Positions 36,714 to 48,300 of a stretch of 64,000 nt of DNA are shown in pieces. The first letter of the stretch is position 1; each line of letters starts with the position of its first letter. This DNA is from Psettodes erumei. Lineage: Eukaryota; Chordata; Actinopteri; Pleuronectiformes; Psettodidae. The translations under genes and the position numbers were made by a program. The DNA lies in assembly GCA_016785225.1 (NCBI GenBank), contig JAFBJZ010000901.1, positions 2,046,001-2,110,000 of the forward strand, read 5' to 3'. The notes beneath the pieces were generated by a model. The model was not told the origin of the DNA. It ran no database searches and saw only the letters and a list, made by a program, of their open reading frames with translations.

Positions 36714-38746
36714 TAGCTTTTTTCTGGTACATTAGAGTCAGAGGTCATGGTCAATTTTAGAACAGCGCCCCCCAGAGCTGATGTTGACTTTCTGTCTTGC
36801 CAAGAGGCATTTCTACAAGGCAGACCGTCGACGATGCAGTTTCAACACGGGGCCCCAGGTGAGGGACAGTCTATAGTCTTTTTATAGACAAGCTGAGCCT
36901 GCTGCCTCATAATAGCCTTTAAAGTTATATGGAAATAGTAATTACACTGGGGGCATTATGAGCAGTAATGTATCTCTGGTGTTACAGTGTGCTGTCTATT
37001 GACCTTATTGTACTTTATGTTATTGATCTTTTTAAAAAATCTCCTTTGGTGTCAACAAAATGTTATGTTTAATATTCTTAAATGGTGAGATGCAGAGCAT
37101 ACCAAACATAGGTTAGTATGGGTTATTGTATTATTATTCTACAGGAATTCACATACTTGATAAACTTTCACAGCAGTAAGTAACCTAAATTTGGAAGATC
37201 GGAAAAGAATATGGGAAAGTGAATGACTTGCTAGATTCAGTGGTGTGTTCACCTTTTGTCAGCTCTGTGATTCATATGCTGTGAATATCTTGGGCTTTAA
37301 AAGCTGAATATGTGTTTGCCACATTACAATTTGCTGCCTTTTGGAAAGATGCCTGCAATATCTCATCTGACATTAACTTCCACAGCCTTTTACTACTAAT
37401 GGTAGAACATATCCATTCATTATACAGGCTGCCAGGTAACCTGTGTCTCATGTTAATGAAGGAGGCCAAGGTCGAGAGGAGAATGGCTGAGTGGTGGGAA
37501 TTTGGGAGCGGAGATATGCTTACAGTGCACACTGCGAATTCTCCTCCTCTTTATGCCACTCCGTCATGTCAAGACACACTCAGCGTGGGCCATCCATCTT
37601 CATATAGAGGGAGGGAACAGACTTCTAACTCTCAACAGGCCACGAGATGTAACAAGCATCATTCAAAAGCAGAATAGTTCCCGATTGGGTATTTGGCAAC
37701 ACCAGGAAGTGTGCTGCTCTTTTAGATGAGATGACTGATGGCTATGTCACATCACACCTGGACCGACACCAAGTAAAGCTATTTAACATGCCGAAGCTTG
37801 CGCCAGTATTGTCCTAGTTTTGTAAGTGTTTTTTTCTTGCAAGAAGAATCAGTCAAAGTTAAATCGTGTTGGAATTAGGTTCAGATTTGTAGTAAGCCTT
37901 TTTGCAGAACTTCAACATGATGCTTAAGGAAGCAGCACTTTGATATTTTTAGCGAGACATTAAGAGTTGAAGTCTGTGAAATTAGCACCATCTAGTGGGT
38001 GAAAGAAAGATGCCAAATGACAGCAGCCAGTATGCACAGTATACAGCAAGGGTCTTTCTGGGAGTAGAACTTACAGTACATCTCATTTTGATGATCAGTG
38101 TTCCAGTCTAAGTATTAGCAGTTAAACACCACCCCTGCACACAGTCCAGAAATGGTTAACTATGGCATGTTTTTCAGGAGACATGTTGGATTCTTATTTT
38201 CTGTATTTTCCTACACAGAACCAATTGACATTAAACATTCATAACATCAAAGACATTAAATATTGCTCGCTTTGTTTTTGCAGGTGTTGTTCAGAAATGT
38301 ATGTGCCACAGTTTTCTTCACTCCCATGTGGGTAAAATATCATGGGCCCATTCAAAGCGGCTTGCAGCTTTAATTCTTTTTGTTATTTTTGTCAGAGTAA
38401 AGTGAAAGACACTTTAAGTAAAAAAAAAAGTTGTAAGTATTGCATTTGAAGGTATTGGTCATCAAAAAAACAAGCAAAAACCCTACTGTCTCAGCAGTAA
38501 AGGTTTTGGACTCAAATCACAGTGATCCTCTTGACCTTGCTTGGGTTCTTTTACAAAGATAACTGCTGCCTTATCTGACAGAGTGGGTCATTGCCTGTCA
38601 TTCTGCGGTTCCATAATTATTTTGGAGTAAACAGAGGGGTGTGTTAAAATCTGTCCAGATCTGTCCAGATGCATACGTGGCTGCATGTGTGCTTTGGTGA
38701 CACCAACAAACAACGGCTCCGTTAGTGCTTTAGGTGTCAGTGAGTC

Positions 38747-38899
38747 ATGGCAGTCTTTAACCACTTGTTGCTTCTTTCTTTTGTGGTGCCACAGGTGCTG
38801 AGTTACCCTTTCTTCCCACCAACATGCTACACCAAGGTGCTGAGCATGGCACGAGAGCTCACCCAGTGGGCTGCAGATTTGAAGCGAGACCCTGAAACT
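38747..38899 (+). CDS. cytl1: cytl1 exon 1, signal peptide and first cysteine
   Basis: 51 codons, from the signal peptide to ELTQWAADLKRDPET, followed by donor GTAAGT. The ATG context is GAGTCATGG. The internal CCACAG before GTGCTG resembles an acceptor, but reading through it gives the signal peptide, so no splice is needed there. Confidence 0.88.
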
Positions 38900-40561
38900 G
38901 TAAGTTGATGTTTGCTCCACATAAAGCAGATTTTATGCTCAGGTTGTGTTTTGAAACAATGTCTTTGTGTGGTATTGTGTAATGTCTGTCTGCATTTTTA
39001 TTAGCTCTACTAAGGACCATATTTTAGATATTTGAGTTATTTAATTCCTTTGTCATCTTGATGTACATATTTAAGTCACTTTAAATCACATTGGATTGGA
39101 GCATAGTAACTAAATGAGACCATCATGTACTTGGTGGAACACCTGTGTTTTCTCTGATTGGGAATGAATAAAAAAGGTGCATTCTGCACACATTCTGATT
39201 TTGATATATTTGATATATTCTGATATTGTTCCTCTCATGCAGAGTTCCTGCATGGCACACATGCCAGATCTCTCCCTTGACGTCCATGTAAGTATGACTA
39301 TGATGACTATGACTGTAATTATAACAAAAACTTATTTATTGTGAATTACAATGTTGCATATATGTTATAATGGACATATATTGGTAACCAGACTTTATAA
39401 TATATATATATATATATGTGTGTGTATTCTGATCTCTACATTTAGTTGTTTTTTTCTTTCACTCTGTTTTGGATAATCTGCCTGTCGCTAAATTTTCAAC
39501 ACTAACTTGTATGAGGTTTTTGACTGCAAACCTCAGCTCCTGTAAATCATGCAAAAGGACACTAATTGCTACTCCTGCCACCAGAATGGTTGCGTGATGT
39601 ACAAAATGAGGACCTACATCTCCCTAGTGGATGGCCTGCGACAGCGCCGTTGTGCATACACCAGAGAAGTGAGGAAGCTTGGCGCCACTCTCAGACAGCT
39701 CTTCATCTTCATGTCAGAGAAATGTCACGGGGTAGGACAAGATAAAGTGTCTAAATAAGTGTAACACAATCTCATTCATAGTGCATCATAAAGCTGTGCT
39801 GATTTGCACAATGAAATGGCTAAATAAATATGTCAGAGATTCATTAATGAAAATATATTTATGAATGGACTATTCATAAAAGAGCCCTAAACCTGTTTGT
39901 CAAACCATGTATTGAGCTACAAATTGTTTTTTGTCATCTATACATGAAACGCATAGCTGTAATCCAGCTTCTAAATTCCCATTATGTGTTCATATGGATA
40001 AATCAAAGTCCTCTATAAAGGAGCCAAAGAGAAAAAGCCCTACCTGTAACATTACATGGGAATAGGACTAATGCAGAGATGCTTTTAAGCGGAATGTTGT
40101 TTAATAGGTCTCTCAGTGAGTGATCTCACAGGATTTAACTGGGTTTATGATGCAGATTATAAAAAACATTCAGTGGATGTTTGGTCCTGCTCCCCTGAAC
40201 TGTGAAGTCATTCACATTTGGGTCTGTGGTTAGTTTCCTATAATAGACTGACAGGACCTGTCTATGCAGACTAGGCCATGATGTCCTCAACAGAGGGTTA
40301 AGAGTTCCTTCAGTTTCAATATAATTATTTCAGAAAAATTCAATATTAGAAAAAAGATGAGCCCTAATTAATCTATCCAAATAATGTATTTTACACAAAA
40401 GCATGTGAAATGAATCTGATTGCAGCATAAGAATTAGAAAATCTCAAGTAAACCTTATTCTGTCACAGATGCTTTACCCAAAGACATCTACATTTCTCCT
40501 TTCCTTTTTTTAATAGGACCTGGTGTTCACGATCTTCGACTGTGCTGCACTGGAGCACTAA
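38747..40561 (+). CDS. cytl1: Cytokine-like protein 1, complete, four exons
   Basis: Join of 38747-38899, 39243-39287, 39585-39731 and 40517-40561, giving 129 residues plus stop, all junctions GT/AG and phase 0. Seen: a signal peptide MAVFNHLLLLSFVVPQVLS, then a mature chain starting near YPFFPPTCY. Six cysteines occur in the contexts PTCY, SSCM, NGCV, RRCA, EKCH and FDCA, the same six positions as human CYTL1 (PTCY, EPCV, NYCV, PPCW, SFCR, DDCN). The C-terminal DLVF..(F/D)DC.ALE is a family signature. Human CYTL1 is 136 residues. Known of the family: a secreted chondrocyte- and stem-cell-associated factor, receptor unsettled. It lies head to head with stk32b, as in human. The ATG is chosen because it directly opens the signal peptide. 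Confidence 0.93.
38900..39242. other. cytl1 intron 1
   Basis: Short intron with nothing specific recognised. Confidence 0.7.
39243..39287 (+). CDS. cytl1: cytl1 exon 2 (45 nt)
   Basis: Encodes SSCMAHMPDLSLDVH, aligning with human EPCVRYLPRLYLDIH. Acceptor CTCATGCAG, donor GTAAGT. Confidence 0.93.
39585..39731 (+). CDS. cytl1: cytl1 exon 3
   Basis: 49 codons, NGCVMYKMRTYISLVDGLRQ through RRCAYTREVRKL to FMSEKCHG, with three of the six cysteines. Acceptor GCCACCAG, donor GTAGGA. Confidence 0.95.
39732..40516. other. cytl1 intron 3
   Basis: AT-rich intron with nothing specific recognised. Intron 2 (39288-39584) carries a short TA repeat near 39400-39417. Confidence 0.7.
40517..40561 (+). CDS. 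cytl1: cytl1 exon 4, C-terminus and stop
   Basis: Encodes DLVFTIFDCAALEH followed by TAA. It ends shortly after the last cysteine; human CYTL1 carries a further tail of about 13 residues that is absent here. Acceptor TTTAATAG. Confidence 0.94.
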   Translation, partial: DLVFTIFDCAALEH

Positions 40562-41310
40562 CATTCTGGATCTTGAAATCACAATGTGACCATCTGCTGA
40601 GGCAGAAAGCAGTGACAGAAATACAGTCCTTATGTACATTCCCCAAGTGTCTGCAATGACTGAAACACACAAGACTGATGTTAAGTCTGTATGGTAACTA
40701 TATTTGTGGTTTATTTCCACTGATTATTACATCTTTCTGACTGAGGAACCATTTCACATAGTAAATCGTAACAAACTTTTGTTAGTATAACGAAGTTAAG
40801 ACAGTTTACTCTGGTGACTTCATCCATCAGACTTGGTTCTTTGTTGAATGTCATTTGCATCTCTTGCTCCATTTCCTCTATTGTATAAATGTAATTTATG
40901 TCAAATATAGGCTACTGTATATAGAAAGTGCTTAAAATTAACATGCAAAGTACATTGATGCACATTAACATGCTTTCCAATTGAGCAGGGCAGATTTGTA
41001 GTCATAGGAACTGTGCAAAGTAAACACATATACACACAACAATTCATTACTGTGTTGGGATTAGTGGAGACCTCTATGGGATTGTATGGACTTGTATAAG
41101 CTTGTCTCTTTAATGTCAGTGATTTGTTCTCTGAAGATTTACAGGAGATGTAATGAAATCATTCTGAGGATAAATGTTAAATAGAGTTCACAAACCTAAC
41201 GGTCAGCAATACACAGCAACACCATTCCTTTATATACATTATAACATTAATTGCTTTAGCACGTTAATGTTGCTCAGCAGATAGTCTTGGAGTTCAATGA
41301 GCTCAATGTG

Positions 41311-41325
41311 CCACTAGAGGGCGCT
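41311..41325 (+). promoter_or_regulatory. CTCF-type insulator motif
   Basis: CCACTAGAGGGCGCT fits the degenerate CTCF core CCASYAGRKGGCRSY at all 15 positions, plus strand. It lies between cytl1 and the stk10 promoter. Binding is inferred, not shown. Confidence 0.65.
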
Positions 41326-41382
41326 ATATCATCACTTACAGGTGAGGAGCGCGGCATTTGAGCTGGTCTATGGCTGATCACT

Positions 41383-41388
41383 AATAAA
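41383..41388 (+). terminator. cytl1: Candidate cytl1 poly(A) signal
   Basis: The first canonical AATAAA found after the cytl1 stop, about 820 nt downstream. No clear GT-rich element follows, so support is weak and a variant signal nearer the stop is possible. Confidence 0.25.
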
Positions 41389-41639
41389 AGAGAGAAGGAA
41401 ATCACCGTTAAAATGGCACATGTAAATTGATTTGCATAATACATTTACAGTAAAGGAAACTGCACAAATTCACGCCGAATCTCGACAATTTTGTTCTTTA
41501 ATCTAAAAAGTATTACTGTAATAACCGATACAATTAGACATTGAGGCGATGAATGAGAAAAGCGTAGTAAATCAGAGACACAGTAATTTCATGACTGCGT
41601 TCCACAGAGGCCCAACAGAAGTGCGGTAGTTTTGCCAGT

Positions 41640-42208
41640 GACCCAGGTGTTTGAGCTGTGAAAGACGCCGCCGCTCTCAGTGAACACGCCCCGCAGCAAC
41701 CCGGACATGCAGTCCTTGGAGCCTCATCGGTGTTGTAATGACTACAGCTAGTTCTTTCAAAGAAACTACATTTCCATGACGGCAGTGGGCGTGGCCTTTG
41801 AGTAACGAGGTGGGGCTTTTCTCATGAAGCAACAAGTTACCCAAGGCAGGCGAGAGCAACCCGGTGGCAGCTCCTCTATCGTGTTCGCAGCGGCAGGTGG
41901 TCACCACGCATCCAGCTCTGACCGCAGCTGATGATGAATGGGATTCATTACATGATTTAACTTTGTACACCCACCACCGTGAAATGGACGGAACAGAATA
42001 ACTTTTATTGGACAAGTTCAGTGATGTTTTTTTTTTCATTTTTCTTCTCAAGGACGGGGAGAGTGAAAGAAATAGTTGATTGGTTGTAGATTTTTCATTT
42101 TGTTTTTGTAAGCACGCGTCTGTCGCGTAATGCCCTTCGTCTACAGATCCGGGCCCTTTTAGTTAAGTTTTTAATTTACTTTTTTTTCAAGTTAAATACT
42201 GTTGCATA
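41640..42208 (+). promoter_or_regulatory. stk10: stk10 promoter and 5'UTR region
   Basis: Locally CpG-richer sequence with GC-box/KLF-like sites (ACGCCCCG near 41686-41693 and GGGCGTGGCC at 41787-41796) upstream of the stk10 ATG. There is no TATA box at an obvious position. The transcription start is not determined; sequence from about 41,900 to 42,208 is probably leader. Confidence 0.5.
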
Positions 42209-42367
42209 ATGGCATTCGCTAGATTCAGTAAATTGCTTCGTCTGCCTACTCTTGAAATCAAGAAGAAGGTCAAGCAGTACGAGCACGTGCATCGGGACAT
42301 CAACCCCAACGACATTTGGGAAATTATTGGCGAGCTGGGCGACGGCGCATTTGGAAAGGTCTACAAG
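42209..42367 (+). CDS. stk10: stk10 exon 1, N-terminus and glycine loop
   Basis: 53 codons from MAFARF to GDGAFGKVYK, donor GTGAGT. The start has A at -3 and G at +4 and gives the orthologous N-terminus. Confidence 0.95.
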
Positions 42368-45300
42368 GTGAGTGTGACTGGAGAGACAGACTCACCTGCG
42401 GACTGACCGTACTAGTGAAGCGACAAACTTTTATTCAAGGTCATAATGCTCCTAAACTTTGTTGATTGGTTGCTCACCTGTTGGCTGCCAGTTCAGTAAC
42501 ATTATAGTATATATGACAACTTTCCTTATCTTCACTGAAGATTTGAAGATGTTACTCTGTCATTTCTTACCAAATTCTTATTTCTTCGATTTCTTTCTCT
42601 ACTTTATTTTGAATCCTTTGTTTTTCATTCTCAAAAATGAAGAACGGTACATATTTATAGATTAATTTCCTTTCGAATTGAAGTTTCTATATCTTTTTAA
42701 AATGCCCTTCTTATATAATCCTCGTTTATGAATACGGAACTACTTCCGATAACCTGTGGATGCTTCACAGCCCCAGCATTGCATTGTTATGACTAATATC
42801 CGAACTATGTCGCATATCCACAGTAAAAACAGACTGAGATAGTCACCTTAATTTTCACCTATCACGGACTAGTTTTACTCCAAAAACGCCATCAGTGGAG
42901 TAAAAAAAATGAAAAGTGATCATTCGTTCTACTTGTGAGTCTAAGATTCTTCACTTCCTCCTCCTACTTCCCGTTTTCTTCCCCCAAATGTAGGCGATTT
43001 TAAGTTGATTCACTGACGTACATAAAAAGAGACCACTTACTCCCAAGATCTCCTTAAAACATTTGCAGTAAAGATGTCTTAGAAAAATCTTTATTCCCCA
43101 TCCAGAACCCCTCCTCTAGTCCTTGCTGTGAATCCAACCGCAGAGACAGTGAAAGCACCCTTCATTAGTTGTGTCGATTTCTTCCTCCCCTAACCTCAGC
43201 AGCAGCAGCAGAGGCAGCACGTAGTTGGCTGAAAGGAGTTATTTAATCTGGATCTGTTTGCTGGTCAGTCCCCTCTGTGAAGCATGGGCACAGGACCTCT
43301 GTGTCTGCACTGCTTCGCGGAGCACAGTGAAAGTCTTTGACACATCCTGGGGTGGGGGTTCTCAGTGGAAGAAGTGATGCCTTTGCAGAGGTCTGCACTG
43401 AACAGAAAATGCAGTATTTTGCAGAGGACCCCACCTTATTTAGGTAATTTGTTTTTCCGGGACAGTTCGTAACTCGCAGTTAGAAACAGAAAATGACTGA
43501 TAAATGTGTTTGTGCTTGGATGTGCTTGTACCATGTCATCATCCTTTATCCCAAATCTTGCTTTCATATTTAAAGTAGGGTTGTTCTTGTTTTTGTTTGG
43601 GTTTTTTTTTGGGGGGGGTAACATATAACATAGAGGCACAAGTGGACCAACCAGTACAGCTTGAAAACAAACAATGCTTTCAGCTTGTTGTTTAGAGGAG
43701 GACCCACTGAACATGTGGTGCGTTAAGTTTGAAGAAGTCCTTAAACATTAGTCTTTGGTCTGTCAAACTAAAGCCAAACTGTAAAAGCACAGGTGATTTG
43801 TGGCTCATCCATGTGTTGCAAAATCCATTCCACTTAAATAACTGGCAAGCTTTTTTAAATGTAATGTGCCCCCCAGGCCACCCCCACAATGTTTGCCCTA
43901 CCCTTATACAACTGTCAAGGCTTTGCTTTTGGCTTCTGTTTCCTTTCCTTGAGTGGGTCGGAGGAGGACAGCTCCACACCTGCAGCTGTCAGATGGAGGG
44001 GGGAGGAGTGGGAGCAGCAGATGATGGCCATGAGAGGAAATCGTGGGACTGCATTGGGGTATAACTTCCTCTCACAGCTCCCAGAACTCAGTATAATCGT
44101 CTCGTCCGTGGGAGGGAGAGGCTTCGAGTTAGCGAATTGTGCATGTTTTCCATTGTTAAAGGCTTTGCTCGAGCAGTTGTGAAAGGAAGAGGCTTATATC
44201 TCTGTCACAAGAGAAATTGCCTTCTTATCAAACTGTAAGGGACAGGAGTCAAATAAAATCTGGTGTTGGATGTGCAACCAGTAGCAAGTAGGCCAACACT
44301 GATAATCTCTCCGTAAAAAGACAGTTTTGATTCTTGTCACTTGCACTTGACGAGGTTCACGACTCAGGCAGCTTCTTCTGTTTGCTACATCTGTCTTTGA
44401 AATTGAGCAGAGCTCTGTTTAATTGTGCAGTGCTGGTTGAAGGTACAGAATGCTCCTGTCACACTGACTCTCTGAAAGTTAATGTCACCACTAGGAGAAT
44501 AAGCACTCCTTTTTGTTGCTTGAGGGAAGTGTTAAGGACAAATCAGGCTGTTGTGTGTGTCTATATTGCAGGAACAATGTAACAGCAGGATCTCATAAAG
44601 ACAAGACAGGAAAGAAGAGATTGGGATTGCTTTACAGCACACATCACATATCATTTTTTCTGTGTCATAATGTTACAGCTCATCACCAGTGTAACAGTGA
44701 TACAGTAGTTAAACAGAAAGACACTAAGGCAGTATTTCTCCAAATAACATGCTGTAATACCATATTATTGTGGTGTGGCTTTAAATTCACCTCAGACATT
44801 TGTGTTCCCTATCCTCAGAATTATCACTTAAGTCTTTGTTATATGCCCAGTCATGACAGGAGAATGTCTCACATCCTGTCCATCCAGTGTGTCATAGGAT
44901 GTTTTCTTTGTCTTGTCTATACATGCTTGCACTTGTTGCAAAGACTTTGTGTGCTTGCGCTTTTGTGTGTGAAGGTGCATAGCTGCAACTGAAGCATGAA
45001 ACAGAGGAGATGGTTCAGTTCCCCTCACTAATTAATGAGCCACATGCCGCCGAGCACATTGCCCTGCTGCTGCTAGTGAAATGTTTCCATAGACGTGTGC
45101 AGGCTGCTAATTTACGCTCCATCAAACTCCCATTGTGGGATGAAACCCATGGTGCATCTTGTCCCCATTGGTCTTTAATGTAAGTGGCTATGCTCTCGAC
45201 CTTACCCACAGTTCAATTTCAGTTTATTCAGGCACTACATTGCCAACATTGTGACCTGTGTACACAATTTGGGGAAAAAAGGGATAACAATATAACTTTC

Positions 45301-48300
45301 ACAATGCCTTTGTGTTTTTGAATTATTGTGGCATTGTGAAGACAAAAGGGAAACGAGTTGGGAAGTGAGAGCAGACTTTTGATACAGGGTTGTAAAAGGG
45401 AAAAAAAGGTAAGTAAAGATACTGTATGACAATATATTTAGGACAGTGTTAATATCTACCAGGTATGATCAGGTTCTACTTCATTCTCTTTCAGTGGTGA
45501 ATTCCAAAACAGGTATACATGCCGCTGGTTTCAATTTAGAAAAGGTATATCCCATTTATTAATAAAAAAAAAAAAAAGTTTGAATAACAAGGTCATTTAA
45601 CAGACCAGATGTGGAAGTGTTCTGCTGGTCTGAAATTCTCATGGAAAAATCACCTCAAACATGGTTATCCCCTTAAGTAAAGTGAAAGCAAAACACACTG
45701 GGCGTCATCAGAAAAAAAAAAGGGGGGGCGGTTGCAACCGTCCTTGTTTCCTCTTGCAAAGGAAAGCCACAAGGTTGGTGTGAAATCCTCTACTAGTTTC
45801 AAATATGACAGAGATGCATGCTGAAGTGCTTTTTGTAAGACCATCATCATCTGGGGTTCTCTGGGTCTAATCTCAAGGGGGCAGCTGGTTGCACAAAGAC
45901 TGATAAGAGCCATGCTATGTGGGTGTAGGCTCAGCGCATGCCGTGAGTCCACGTACATCCATATGTGCCTGAGCCTGTGAGAAGCTGGCATTGGAGGACT
46001 TCAAGGAGAATTTATGATGCAGATTTTCAGTTCAGACAACTTTATGATCAATGCATTGACATGACATTTTTGTTTCATTTTTCTTTCCATCTTGTTTGAC
46101 ACCATCATGTTTAACACTGAAGTACATTGTAACCTTGTCAGCCACTTGAAGATATGTTGGGTTAGTTGAGACTGACTTGCACTGACTAATCTACCATTTT
46201 GCAATACCTGTTTGAGCTTTGTGTTAGCAGTGCAGGTTCTATATGAGTGTGTTAAACCCCCAGATCTGTTCTTACTTGCACGGGGCTAGGCTACAGTCAG
46301 GAAGTGTGTCTGATTTGTCACAAGATTCATGCTTTAGAAATGATATACAAGCCCCTGCATGAGGACTTAGGGGAAAAAGAAGTATAAGCAAAGGTTGTAA
46401 TTCTTTTCAAGGCTCTTTGTGCTGTATTGTGGTTTCCTCTCTCATTGACCTGCTTTGCTCTCATGGTTTTGTGTTCACTTCAAGGATGTGAATGTGGGAT
46501 ATCTTGCAGTGTTGATCAAAACTTTCATATCCTGAAAATACCCGTTTAGCTTCAGGAATGGGTGTAGTTCACACCCAGCTCTGTAAATGCATAAATCCAT
46601 TTTTTCATTTGGTCAACAGGCTGTTAGAGAGATGAATAATCTTGCTGAGGAAAATATTCCCCTGGTTGGATCCTATTAGTTGTACTTGTTAATTTTAAAA
46701 AAAATTGTACTGGCATAAAGTATAAAGTAAACAACGCATTTGACATATTTGGTGTATTTTGTTGTAATAATAACATTATCATGTCATTTCATAGAAATTA
46801 AAACAAATCTCTCAAATTATAGCCTGCATGTAGCTACTTACTCTGAATTGCTTTTGCACTTTGTTCCATCTGAATAAAGAGATCATCACTTCCACGGTTG
46901 TCTGCTGTCAGAGTTCATTGACTTCTGTCATTACGTAGGAGCTGAGAACCACATTTTGGCTCACAGGGTTACAGGTTTATGATGGGGCAAAGGTCTAACA
47001 CACACAAACATTCCCCAGGCTAGTTTTGTGTGTGTGTGTGTTTGCAGAGACTATAGCACAGCATGGAAGCTGGAAATACAACATGTGGTATTTTTATTCA
47101 GCCTGGAGGTGAATGACCTGACCACACTCCGTGTGCTATCGGTTGCATGAGGTCATCTGGTCCATTGACACTATGGTCAATTTATCCCCTTTCCCAAAAT
47201 GGCAAAGGACCTCCTCAAGTGTGTTATGTAACAATGTAACAAACTGCATTAAATGTTTATGGGGATTTGTTTTTTTAATATTTCAGGCTATTCATTTTTG
47301 AAAAGGCTGTGTGCATCTGACTACTTAAATGCTACACACACAATGGCTGGAGTGTGCCCTTTTATGTGTGCGTTTGTATGGCAATGGTTCCATAACATCT
47401 GCTTGAAAAGCTTTCCCTCCCTAAATCTTTTGTTGAGTGGCAGCCGGTGTGCTCTCGGTCGAGGACTGCGGCCTTCAGACAGCCAGTTACTGAAAACAGA
47501 TGGATAAATATACATGACAGATGGGGAGAGATATATACAGGCAGGGATGACAGACAAATTAGGTGAGGAGGACAAAATGTGTACAGTGTGGCAGACAATG
47601 GATGAGGCAATTTGGGAAATCCATCCATCCATGTGTTACAGAAAAAAGGATTAAAGACAGGAAAAACAAGATGCCACGTTGTTAAAAAAGTTGGATGATA
47701 GAGAGGGAGATGAATATAAGAGAATAGAGAAGTATCATGAAAATGGAAAGCAAAAGAGAGGAAGCAGAATATAGGTGGGATTGCAAATATTCTCTTTTCT
47801 TTAACTTCTCTATCCAACAGTGCTGAAATGCACAGTGCAAATTATTGTTGGTCAGCTACAATTATTGTTGTGCCATCACTCATGAGAATTACTGTTGTCA
47901 AGCGATTTGGGAGGAAGTGATGAACACTTTAATCTTCATTTGTTTAAACCCTAGAAGACCATGAATGTGTCTGTTTTTCCTGCCAAACTGGGTCCTTCAG
48001 GTAATCCTTTTGCACTTAACCCACTTGAAAGCCAAGACATTAATGAACAGGAAGAAAAAGAAACATCCAGGAAGAGATCTTGACACAGCAGAAACCTGTC
48101 CTTTTTCTCTCCATGGAAACCGCACCCAAACAAAGCCAAAGACTGTTGTTCTCCTTCTGAGGAGACTTGGAGAAATTGTGAGAGTCAGCGGGTTAGAAAC
48201 AGTGCAGTTTTGTTTTCTCTTGGGATGGCCACAGCAGCTACATTATGTAGTTAACTGTTGTCTTGTTCCCTCAGTCCTGTGGTCATGTACTGTTATGTAC

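Larger units (their letters stand above)
34450..38746. other. stk32b-cytl1 intergenic/5' leader region
   Basis: Contains the stk32b 5' leader with a CA repeat, the CpG-rich block at about 35,870-36,260, a hairpin at 36666-36713 and a partial CTCF-like site on the minus strand near 36763-36777. About 2.4 kb between the CpG block and the cytl1 ATG has no recognised gene. Confidence 0.55.
40562..42208. other. cytl1 3' region and stk10 upstream region
   Basis: Contains the probable cytl1 3'UTR, a CTCF consensus match at 41311-41325, a candidate poly(A) signal and the CpG-containing stk10 promoter area. Confidence 0.6.

Noticed and set aside
37985..38000. CCATCTAGTGGG as a second plus-strand CTCF site
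   Set aside because: It lacks the GGCRS part of the core; only the first half matches.
38480..38540. Sequence resembling a tRNA-derived SINE head (CTCAGCAGTAAAGGTTTTGGACTCAAATC)
   Set aside because: The A-box/B-box spacing and a tail are not convincing. It is also immediately upstream of cytl1, where promoter sequence is expected.
38770..38796. Acceptor-like CTTTTGTGGTGCCACAG within cytl1 exon 1
   Set aside because: Using it would remove the ATG and hydrophobic core. Reading through gives a textbook signal peptide, so the site is taken as exonic.
44513..44992. 159-codon open frame on the plus strand
   Set aside because: No family resemblance, no coding-like composition, and it lies within stk10 intron 1.
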